In this document: piece after piece, positions 42,510 through 48,020 of the stretch | How the letters are laid out: each line of letters begins with the position of its first letter | Numbering within the stretch: the first letter of the stretch is position 1 | Source of the DNA: CAIKOD01 sp035543455 | Lineage (GTDB): Archaea; Halobacteriota; Methanomicrobia; Methanomicrobiales; Methanospirillaceae | NCBI GenBank assembly: GCA_035543455.1 | Contig: DATKKE010000026.1 | Location: 1 to 48,020, forward strand | Direction of reading: 5' to 3' | DNA length: 48,020 nt | Position numbers and translations under genes: made by a program | The notes under the pieces: generated by a model | Told to the model about the DNA's origin: nothing | Database searches by the model: none | Seen by the model: the letters and a program-made list of their open reading frames with translations, nothing else

Positions 42510-43406
42510 TCAGGGGTTGATATAGGGTGGCGATTCATTCATGCCGAGGAAATCGAGTGCGTTCTCCCCGTATTCAACGGGTGCGTACCGGGACCCGATA
42601 TGCGGGAGGTCCTTGAACCTGACGAGCCACGAGCCGTTGATCTGCCCGGCTATCTGGACCGTCACCGTCTGCGGGGTCAGGACGTCATCTGTGCCGACGA
42701 CGAGCATGGTGTTCTTCTGGATCCCGGAGAGGCCGTCCCAGGACCCGTTCCAGGCGAGGTTTGCAAATGCCTCCTTCTGTACACCCACCGGCTCCGGGGT
42801 GGTATTGTTGGCTACCGAGTTGATAACATTAAACAGCACCTGGGTCTCGGGCAGCCTGATGCTGTAGGTGACCGAGTCCAGGACCAGTTTCCGGACCCGC
42901 TCAGGGTGATCGATGACCAGCTGCTGGGAGACGGTGGACCCCATCGATTCCCCGTATACGTTCATGCTGGAATACCCAAGAGCGGGCATCAGGGCCGCTG
43001 CATCATCGGCGTACTGGGCGATGGTATGGTTCCCGTTGCTGTCGCTGCTGTATCCAACCCCGCGGTAGTCATAGGTATAGACGTGGTACTTCGTGGCCAG
43101 GATCCCGAGGAACGTCTCGTTCCATGCGATATCCATGGTAGCGCCGAACCCTTCCTGCAACAGGATCGGCTCACCGGATCCGAATTCACGATATCCCAGG
43201 TCGACCCCGTTCACATGGGCATACCTGACGGGTGTCGCGTTGATCGATACCGCCGGGTAATGCCCGGCTGTCGGAACAGAGGTCGGCACCGCTGTCGGGT
43301 TCGGGGGCGGAGCGGTAGTGGTAACCGTCGTGCATCCTGCTGCAACGATAAAGCAGAAGACGGCAACTATTGCCAGGATAAAAATCTGTGTCTTGTCCAA
43401 GGTCAA
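42510..43406 (-). CDS. Lipoprotein alpha/beta hydrolase
   Basis: 298 residues. A hydrophobic signal (IFILAIVAVFCFIVAAGC) ends in a lipobox with C25, followed by a Thr/Pro-rich linker, so the protein is anchored outside the cell. The fold has REFGSGEPILLQEGFG (oxyanion region), YDYRGVGYS, the nucleophile elbow YGESMGS with S154, an acid in GTDDVLTP (D240/D241) and the histidine in LPHIGSR (H269). The whole resembles esterases and peptidases of the alpha/beta-hydrolase fold. No substrate can be named. Confidence 0.9.
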   Translation of the reverse strand: MTLDKTQIFILAIVAVFCFIVAAGCTTVTTTAPPPNPTAVPTSVPTAGHYPAVSINATPVRYAHVNGVDLGYREFGSGEPILLQEGFGATMDIAWNETFLGILATKYHVYTYDYRGVGYSSDSNGNHTIAQYADDAAALMPALGYSSMNVYGESMGSTVSQQLVIDHPERVRKLVLDSVTYSIRLPETQVLFNVINSVANNTTPEPVGVQKEAFANLAWNGSWDGLSGIQKNTMLVVGTDDVLTPQTVTVQIAGQINGSWLVRFKDLPHIGSRYAPVEYGENALDFLGMNESPPYINP

Positions 43407-43686
43407 TCCTCCGGATAAAATGCGATAATCTCTGATTGTGTTAACACTTGGATTGGCACCGGATAATATTTACTAAATTTACCCGATTCCGGAAGCAATT
43501 GTGATGAAGAACAGGAATCAATCCGGGATGTTGCGGGGAATCCCGATGGAAAGGCAGGAACCGCCCTCTTCGGGCCGGGTTAACGTACATTCGGGGCAGG
43601 ATAAAAATGAAGGGCATAAGCGAACCGGTATAGAGCGAATACCAGACCGCTCCACAGGATTTTAATTTAATTCCCAAATGACCGGT

Positions 43687-43899
43687 TTATGATGCGGTTA
43701 TCGACGATACCTCAAAGATGGTTAGGATTACCTTCTTCTGTTTTGTCATTGTAAATTCTTCCCGATACAGCTCGGTCGTTTCTTTTAAGTTAATAACTGC
43801 CTCTTCGACAGTCCTCCGCTGGCTGACTGTACCGACCCCCGGACATTCTGCGACGCAGGGGTCATCCTCCTGATGCAGGACTGCGGTAAACGTTGACAA
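43687..43899 (-). CDS. HicB-family antitoxin-like protein
   Basis: 70 residues. The HicB fold is evident: FTAVLHQEDDPCVAECPGVGTVSQ, then TVEEAVINLKETTELYREEF, and a final strand VILTIFEVSS. It starts at a TTG (43899) with GGGG 6 nt upstream. HicB normally neutralises HicA, an RNA-binding toxin, but no HicA-like gene is present on either side. Instead a broken RelE-like gene ends 12 nt upstream, on the same strand. So this antitoxin now lacks a functional cognate toxin locally, or it paired with the RelE-like protein. Confidence 0.85.
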   Translation of the reverse strand: MSTFTAVLHQEDDPCVAECPGVGTVSQRRTVEEAVINLKETTELYREEFTMTKQKKVILTIFEVSSITAS

Positions 43900-43911
43900 T
43901 GGGACCCCGAA

Positions 43912-44040
43912 TCAGGGAAATACCTTGCAAATTTCTTCACGGCTGACAACACGATAGAACGTAATGGTATCCGGCGAGGTCATCCTGCACCCAATACGAT
44001 AATTTCCCGTCCGGATACGGTACTATTCAGGGTAACCCTT
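43912..44040 (-). pseudogene. Remnant of a RelE/ParE-like toxin
   Basis: Read on the minus strand the segment encodes KGYPE, a stop (TAG), then YRIRTGNYRIGCRMTSPD and TITFYRVVSREEICKVFP and a stop. The R-x-G-N/D-Y-R-I pattern with FYRVVSRxEIxKVFP matches the C-terminal half of RelE/ParE toxins. The internal stop, further stops upstream and lack of an N-terminal half show a dead gene. It abuts the HicB-like antitoxin gene by 12 nt, as in a toxin-antitoxin pair. Confidence 0.6.
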
Positions 44041-44197
44041 CTACACTCTCACCTGATCCGGGTTTCGTGGATTTATGATGAATTCTCTTTGGAGCCGGTC
44101 GGGACACTTCAACCAGAAATGAAGAGAAGCAGGTTGAAGGTCAACCTGCACTCTTCCCGAGGTTACAAACATTCCAATTTGATTTGACACTATCGTG

Positions 44198-44635
44198 TTA
44201 TGGGTTTTTTATTAAATCTTCAATCGTTTTAATGAATTGTTCAGCCAGCACAAGCGATCCTTCGATCTCTTCTTTCGAAGAGGGGACATCGGATGAATAT
44301 TGGTTATCCTCTCGTTTTTTTCGGATTCTATCAAACAAGGTTACCCATTTCCCTTCAAGTCTTCCAGAACCGGCATATGTTTCAAGGTACCTTCCTATGC
44401 AGTAATGACTCTTCTCTCTAACCCCGTCCCGAAAAAGTAGTGCACGTGCCGCATGAAACCAGGCAAAATAAACACCATTCGTCGCCAACCGAAATGATCC
44501 TGCCGGAACAACCTGTTTTGCCTCCTCAAGATAAGCCCATGCCGTTGCCAATGATTCCTGCGCTTTGTCGTTCGATGAAGGAACTGTTCTCAATTTCCCC
44601 CGTGCAAAACAATCATCAAGATCTGTCAATGTCAT
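44198..44635 (-). CDS. HEPN-domain protein, partner of an MNT antitoxin
   Basis: About 145 residues. Helical throughout, with the HEPN hallmarks: KAQESLATAWAYLEEAKQVV, then YFAWFHAARALLFRDGVREKSHYCIGRYL and a last charged helix with EEIEGSLVLAEQFIKTIEDL. The catalytic R-x(4-6)-H of toxic HEPN RNases is not exact: arginines precede His by 8 and 4 residues (RDGVREKSH). The gene overlaps the end of the MNT gene by about 20 nt, the standard order in MNT-HEPN modules. Whether it is still a toxin is uncertain. Confidence 0.87.
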   Translation of the reverse strand: MTLTDLDDCFARGKLRTVPSSNDKAQESLATAWAYLEEAKQVVPAGSFRLATNGVYFAWFHAARALLFRDGVREKSHYCIGRYLETYAGSGRLEGKWVTLFDRIRKKREDNQYSSDVPSSKEEIEGSLVLAEQFIKTIEDLIKNP

Positions 44636-45179
44636 CACCGCATAATGTCAAATGATTATGTTTAAAATTTGTATAGAACGGGATATCCTGTGTTTTCAAA
44701 GTTTTCAGTTTTTCTTTCGTCAGAATTAACGCATGGACATCACTTCCCGTCGCGGTGCCGAGGGTGCGTTGAAATTCTCCTACCTCAAACTCGAGATTGG
44801 GGTTATAATTTTGAACAGAAATCCACAAATCGAGGTCGCTTTCCAAATTATTCTTTCCTTCCGCCCAGGATCCGTAAATTCCTACACCGTTTGCCCAGGA
44901 TGGTAAGGAGACGTTTTTTCTCAGAAGATCGAGATTAAGAATCAATGTTAGTGCATGCCACATTGCATCGTCATTTCGATGAAAAGACCGATTTTCACGA
45001 ATTAAAAGGCATTCATCAGTCAATAGGTTGAGATATTGTGATATAAGACCCTTGGATACAGCGGTATCTTTTGTAACTGATTGTACAGAGAACGTTTGCC
45101 TCATACATAGGTAACGGAGAATTTTCACTCGCTCGTTTGTCTTGAATAATTCCTTAAGTAATGACTGATGTGTGTTCAC
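44616..45179 (-). CDS. MNT nucleotidyltransferase antitoxin fused to N-terminal HTH
   Basis: 187 residues from a GTG at 45179. A winged-helix part comes first (about 1-62, FKTNERVKILRYLCMRQTFSVQSV, KGLISQYLNLLTDECLL). The nucleotidyltransferase domain follows, with GSWAEGKNNLESDLDLW, a perfect G-S-x(10)-D-x-D motif. MNT antitoxins can AMP-ylate or bind their HEPN partner. The N-terminal HTH would let this one also repress its own promoter, which carries a palindrome array just upstream. It overlaps the HEPN gene downstream. Confidence 0.88.
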   Translation of the reverse strand: MNTHQSLLKELFKTNERVKILRYLCMRQTFSVQSVTKDTAVSKGLISQYLNLLTDECLLIRENRSFHRNDDAMWHALTLILNLDLLRKNVSLPSWANGVGIYGSWAEGKNNLESDLDLWISVQNYNPNLEFEVGEFQRTLGTATGSDVHALILTKEKLKTLKTQDIPFYTNFKHNHLTLCGDDIDRS

Positions 45180-45194
45180 AAACTATAGGTAATC

Positions 45195-45256
45195 GTTCAT
45201 CATTCATGAACATTTTGTTCACAAAACATGAACAGATCATTCACGATTCATGAACG
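45195..45256. repeat. TTCATGAA palindrome array, probable operator
   Basis: Within 62 bp there are six GTTCA/TGAAC half-sites: GTTCAT (45195), ATTCATGAAC (45202-45211), TGTTCA (45216), CATGAACA (45227), ATTCATGAACG (45246) and a degenerate ATTCAC between. Two are full TTCATGAA palindromes. The array lies immediately before the MNT gene whose product has an HTH. The rest of 45180-45379 has no gene. Confidence 0.65.
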
Positions 45257-45379
45257 AGAATTAAAATAAAAAAAAGCAGGATACAGGACCTGCTGGTGTA
45301 ACCGTAGTAACCAGATCAGAATGCTGAGAATATACCTATTCCAAGTATCAACAACGAAGCGGAACAAAGGCAGGACCCG

Positions 45380-45508
45380 ATGAGATTCTCACCCCCATTC
45401 TCGTACAGCAATGAGATTGTAAACCGGCTCACCCGTATCACTGCATCCAGGGAAGTAATTCTTCACGCACACCTTGTGCCGAAAAGGGAGTTGTCGCTCC
45501 GGCGTGAA
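45380..45508 (+). pseudogene. N-terminal relic of a Fic-family protein
   Basis: 43 residues, from MRFSPPFSYSNEIVNRL to LHAHLVPKRELSLRRE, correspond to the N-terminal helices of Fic-domain proteins, where P-x-x-E-L-S-L-R-R-E precedes the inhibitory S/T-x-x-I-E-G-N segment. After LRRE the frame loses the family pattern at 45509, exactly where the reverse-strand deaminase relic begins. The catalytic Fic core (HPFxxGNGR) is absent, so the piece is non-functional. Confidence 0.55.
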
Positions 45509-45510
45509 CC

Positions 45511-45651
45511 TTCCGGCCCCCGGAACGTGAGATTCTCCCCGATGACGACCCGGGGGATCTTGTAGAGCAGCACCATCCCGCTGCACATGTCACACGGCGA
45601 TAGTGTCGAATATTATGTGGTGGCGTGAAATTCCCGAACAGGACAATTCAT
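45511..45651 (-). pseudogene. Fragment of a cytosine/nucleoside deaminase
   Basis: On the minus strand a frame reads REFHATT, stop (TAA), YSTLSPCDMCSGMVLLYKI, then PRVVIGENLTFRGPE. The P-C-x-x-C zinc motif and VVIGENxTFxG strand are characteristic of FCY1-like cytosine deaminases. The TAA sits where family members have Leu (T-T-L-Y-x-T-L-S-P-C). The N-terminal H-A-E half is missing and the C-terminus breaks off at the junction with the Fic relic. A clear pseudogene. Confidence 0.65.
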
Positions 45652-45716
45652 CTGGTCTCCTTTTCCTCGTTTTCCTTATGCCGAATCCTTATAATCTGGT
45701 GCACTGAATAACTATC

Positions 45717-45935
45717 ATGAGCTCTGGCGTCACCATCGACGAAGTATATCAGGAGATCAAAAAGATCCGGGAAACAATGGTCAGGCGTGAAGACCTCGAA
45801 GCTCTTATCGATACCATTGAAATACTCAGCAATCCCGAAACAATGGAGACAATAAAGCGGAGCGAATCTGACATTGCAATGGGCCGGGTGAAAGAGATCT
45901 CATCAGTCGATGACCTTCTTGATGAGATGCCCTGA
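45717..45935 (+). CDS. RelB-like antitoxin
   Basis: 72 residues, helical and acidic towards the C-terminus (RSESDIAMGRVKEISSVDDLLDEMP), which is the usual toxin-wrapping part of RelB-like antitoxins. The N-terminal half (GVTIDEVYQEIKKIRETMVRREDLEALID) would dimerise. A CTTATAAT box about 26 nt before the ATG indicates leaderless transcription. Its stop overlaps the start of the RelE-like gene by one base (ATGA type), so the pair is translationally coupled. Assignment rests on context and shape more than on a sharp motif. Confidence 0.78.
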   Translation: MSSGVTIDEVYQEIKKIRETMVRREDLEALIDTIEILSNPETMETIKRSESDIAMGRVKEISSVDDLLDEMP

Positions 45936-46201
45936 TGAGCTGGACAATCAGACGGACTGATACTTTTTTAGAGAGTTTCTCCCGTATCAGGGGAAACAAA
46001 GAGGCCGTTGCAGAATTAGGGAAGAAGATAAACCGACTTCAGGAAGACCCACTACACACCGGAGGGTGGCTTTCCGGGGCATTGCACGGTAAAAAGGCGA
46101 CGAGAGTTGCAAAACGGTACCGGCTGATTTTCCTCCCTGATGAAAAGGAGCAGGTTGTCTATCTCATCGCCATCGACCACCGGGAGCATATCTATGAGTG
46201 A
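45935..46201 (+). CDS. RelE/ParE-superfamily toxin
   Basis: 88 residues. The typical start helix and strand (MSWTIRRTDTFLESFSRI), helices with LGKKINRLQEDPL, then GWLSGALHGKKATRVAKRYRLIFLPDEKEQVVYLIAIDHREHIYE with the R-V-x-x-x-Y-R-L-I-F strand and a final D-H-R-E-H-I-Y. Family toxins cleave mRNA at the ribosome or poison gyrase. The length and intact frame suggest function, in contrast to the dead copy at 43.9 kb. Coupled to the RelB-like gene upstream and overlapped by a small ORF downstream. Confidence 0.88.
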   Translation: MSWTIRRTDTFLESFSRIRGNKEAVAELGKKINRLQEDPLHTGGWLSGALHGKKATRVAKRYRLIFLPDEKEQVVYLIAIDHREHIYE

Positions 46202-46313
46202 CGCATGGCCGTTGACTGAATATGGTCCGGAAACGGCATTGATGAGTGAGCGATCCCTCGCAAAGGACTGGCTGAACCCGGAAGAGGACGAGGCCCGGGA
46301 TTATTTGCAATAG
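46194..46313 (+). CDS. 39-residue ORF overlapping the toxin gene
   Basis: The frame MSDAWPLTEYGPETALMSER, then SLAKDWLNPEEDEARDYLQ begins at an ATG inside the last codons of the RelE-like gene (8-nt overlap). S-x-x-x-L-A-x-D-W-x-x-P-E-E-D-E-A recalls the C-terminal toxin-binding tail of DUF2281/VapB-like antitoxins. It may be a genuine third gene of the module or the left-over tail of a lost antitoxin. After its stop, the same frame continues open for 22 codons to another stop at 46400. Confidence 0.5.
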   Translation: MSDAWPLTEYGPETALMSERSLAKDWLNPEEDEARDYLQ

Positions 46314-46557
46314 GGAGACAAGAACATAGGCATAATTTCTGTTTTTCAGTATATTGAGCGGTTGTTTGATGAAAAGATTGCCAAATCAAAAGCAGGATGA
46401 CTAAGTGTGGTGTTAAATGACATCGTATCCCTTTTCAATTTAAGCCACATTTTATCGTTCACGATTTTCATCCCGATACTTTTATTTAAGCTTCCTCTGA
46501 TCATCAATGTATTAAATACCCAGGGTAATCTCATTTATGAATCGGAGGCTTAATAAA

Positions 46558-47766
46558 ATGAAAAAAGCACAGATCAAGTTTGTTTCGCTTATTGTGGTCT
46601 TACTAATGATCGCATTGATAGGAAGTGTGAATGCTGATACCGGAGTTCCGGCCGTTCCCGAGATTCAGGGTCTGACAACTGGAACATCATCCAATGTTGT
46701 AGGAACAGTTACCGAAGCGGATTCCGGGGCATGGACGTTAACAAATGATCCATTGATACTCTACACTGTTACTGATCCGGCGGGATATGATATTTTAACC
46801 CAGATTTCTCGTGACCAGGCTTATGCCGCGCTTGCTCAATTACAATCCGCAGGAGGCTCTGCTGTTTATACAGATACGGGCAGCAGTATAATTCTTACTC
46901 AATTGAATATCCCGCAATCGTTATTGAATCAACCGGTTGTTGGGATTGATGGCACAACGTGGCAGCAAGCTCTGGATCTGGTGCCCCCGGGTGTACTAAC
47001 CGGTCCGGTAATTTCGCAAAATGGTATCCATTCAGGAGTCCTTGATGCTGGACAAGTCCAGTATACCGCAGGTTACAATGACCAGTATTCCGGCGTTTCA
47101 GGTCAGCAGACCTTCGTAAAATCGATGGCTCTCTCAACAGCTAACAAGATTCCAGATCAAAGCAACATCAAGGCAAACACCAACATCCAGTTTATAGCAA
47201 TAGACACCGGCCGTGCCACCAGGACCGAGGACTTACTCCTTGATGGTGCGGCCCAGGCACAAGATTCATCGGATAAGATCCTCTGCCCGTTTGCCAATGT
47301 CAACCCCGGAATTATTCCGGCTTTCTGCAACATTGAACAGGCAGGAAGTGCCTTTGATACAACATTGACTTCAACGGTGACCTCAGCGGACACGAGGTTT
47401 GTGGGAACCGATGCGACTATACCGGTAGTTCTGAATTACAACATAAATTCAGAAGGTCTATCAGTTGGGGATCAGTCCTCCCCGATGATTGGATCGGTTT
47501 CCGCTTATCTGAAGGTGCATGTGCAGGAAGCCAGGAACGAAAGCACTATTTCAGGTACTGTAGAACCTCCCGGTTTTGGAGATGGCCTCGGATTATCCTA
47601 TTCATTCCCAGATGCCGTTGATCCGCAAAAATCTGAGGATCTTGCATATTCAGAAACATCGACCGCAAGCGGCCTGATCAGCAAGTTCAGCAAGTCAATG
47701 AGCTATTCATCGCAGGCTTCGGCTGTGCAGGCTCCAATAGCAGTTATACCGACGTTCGTAGATTAA
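46558..47766 (+). CDS. Secreted surface protein with shared C-terminal domain
   Basis: 402 residues from the ATG at 46558; GGAGG lies 9 nt upstream and an earlier in-frame ATG (46537) precedes that site. Signal peptide MKKAQIKFVSLIVVLLMIALIG with cleavage near VNADTG. The first 230 residues are rich in Gly, Thr, Ser and Val and look beta-sheet. The C-terminal third (from FDTTLTSTVTSADTRFVGTD to SGLISKFSKSMSYSS) matches the whole mature protein at 20016. A GDGLGLSYSFPDAVDP insert separates its two conserved ends. No anchor is seen. Probably an exported surface component; function unknown. Confidence 0.85.
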   Translation: MKKAQIKFVSLIVVLLMIALIGSVNADTGVPAVPEIQGLTTGTSSNVVGTVTEADSGAWTLTNDPLILYTVTDPAGYDILTQISRDQAYAALAQLQSAGGSAVYTDTGSSIILTQLNIPQSLLNQPVVGIDGTTWQQALDLVPPGVLTGPVISQNGIHSGVLDAGQVQYTAGYNDQYSGVSGQQTFVKSMALSTANKIPDQSNIKANTNIQFIAIDTGRATRTEDLLLDGAAQAQDSSDKILCPFANVNPGIIPAFCNIEQAGSAFDTTLTSTVTSADTRFVGTDATIPVVLNYNINSEGLSVGDQSSPMIGSVSAYLKVHVQEARNESTISGTVEPPGFGDGLGLSYSFPDAVDPQKSEDLAYSETSTASGLISKFSKSMSYSSQASAVQAPIAVIPTFVD

Positions 47767-47865
47767 AACCCTTTAATTTTTTTTAGGGAGGGCTGTGCAA
47801 TCTAATCCTTTTTCACGGCGATATCCTGAAACGCTTTTATTTACCGGGATCATTGACCTATTTTC

Positions 47866-48020
47866 TCACAGATCTACACGATCATTGTCCTGAACCAGGT
47901 TTATCCCGTCAAATGTTGCTGAAAACCAATGGTGCCCGGTAGTGTGAACTGGTATTATCATATCCGGGTCCACATGGTCGATGACCCAGGCAATATCTTC
48001 TCTCGATGCATGACCGGATG
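47866..48020 (-). CDS. MBL-fold RNase J-like hydrolase, C-terminus only
   Basis: About 51 residues remain before the right edge: SGHASREDIAWVIDHVDPDM, then IIPVHTTGHHWFSATF and a final strand ending DNDRVDL. The pattern S-G-H-A-x-x-x-D and P-x-x-I-I-P-V-H-T is the beta-CASP/RNase J-type metallo-beta-lactamase ending, where His is a metal or phosphate ligand. The rest of the gene lies beyond the window, so domain order and exact subfamily cannot be given. Confidence 0.8.
   Translation of the reverse strand, partial: SGHASREDIAWVIDHVDPDMIIPVHTTGHHWFSATFDGINLVQDNDRVDL

Noticed and set aside
42600..43418. Plus-strand frame of 272 codons
   Set aside because: Antisense to the lipoprotein hydrolase; no initiation signal or fold.
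43441..43677. Candidate HicA toxin next to HicB
   Set aside because: The frame has no HicA features (no double-stranded-RNA-binding fold, no G-S-H motif) and no start signal.
44638..44665. Fourth copy of the 24-bp operator
   Set aside because: CATAATGTCAAA matches the first half only, the ACTTTACA end is missing, and it lies inside the MNT gene.
45195..45256. Possible CRISPR array
   Set aside because: The repeats are 8-10 bp palindromes at irregular 10-20 bp spacing, so an operator array fits better.

Overview
The window reads as a chromosome segment of a methanogenic archaeon, most likely from the Methanomicrobiales (Methanoregula-like). This is inferred from gene content, not from a marker gene. 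The supporting content is an archaellin with a class III signal peptide, PEGA and COG1361-type surface proteins, tandem V4R and Roadblock/LC7 proteins, many sensor kinases with an HDIxNQ-type H-box, an archaeal Trm5-like methylase, TATA-type promoters (several apparently leaderless) and GGAGG/GGTGA ribosome binding sites. No rRNA, tRNA, CRISPR array or intact insertion sequence was seen.

Layout. 0-6.5 kb: a membrane protein cut by the left edge, small secreted proteins, an Mth938-domain protein, a methyltransferase, a nitroreductase and a DHA2-type MFS exporter. 7-9.3 kb: a C_GCAxxG_C_C redox-type protein and an ABC-2 exporter pair. 9.5-13.5 kb: a five-gene operon of COG1361 surface protein, LolD/MacB-like ATPase, FtsX-like permease, DUF2178-like membrane protein and Xre regulator. 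A near-identical 24-bp element lies next to the TATA box of this operon, of the secreted protein at 733, and of an orphan promoter at 13.78 kb. 13.8-15.2 kb: a gene-poor stretch with GC-rich and long hairpins. 15.2-22.5 kb: a lone short archaellin, divergent CysK and SufS-like enzymes, a TPR protein, secreted proteins and a small methyltransferase.

22.6-30.6 kb: a CHASE4 sensor kinase divergent from an anchored PstS-like protein, a DUF3147-like protein, a Trm5-like methylase, a HisD-endonuclease V pair and a slipin. 30.6-41.1 kb: a signalling block with a tandem V4R protein, two Roadblock/LC7 proteins, a STAS protein, a CheY-like regulator, a REC-PAS-kinase and an 8-TM PAS kinase. Mixed in are a PEGA-FAS1 secreted protein and very small genes, including a one-finger C2H2 protein. 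41.5-43.4 kb: an AlkA-like glycosylase and a lipoprotein hydrolase.

43.7-46.3 kb is a defence or toxin-antitoxin island in mixed states of repair. It holds HicB beside a dead RelE, an HTH-MNT/HEPN pair with a palindrome array upstream, abutting relics of a Fic protein and a cytosine deaminase, and an intact RelB/RelE pair with a third overlapping small ORF. The right end has a large secreted protein sharing a C-terminal domain with the small one at 20 kb, and the C-terminus of an MBL-fold RNase J-like hydrolase. All functions are read from sequence motifs by eye; no database search was run.
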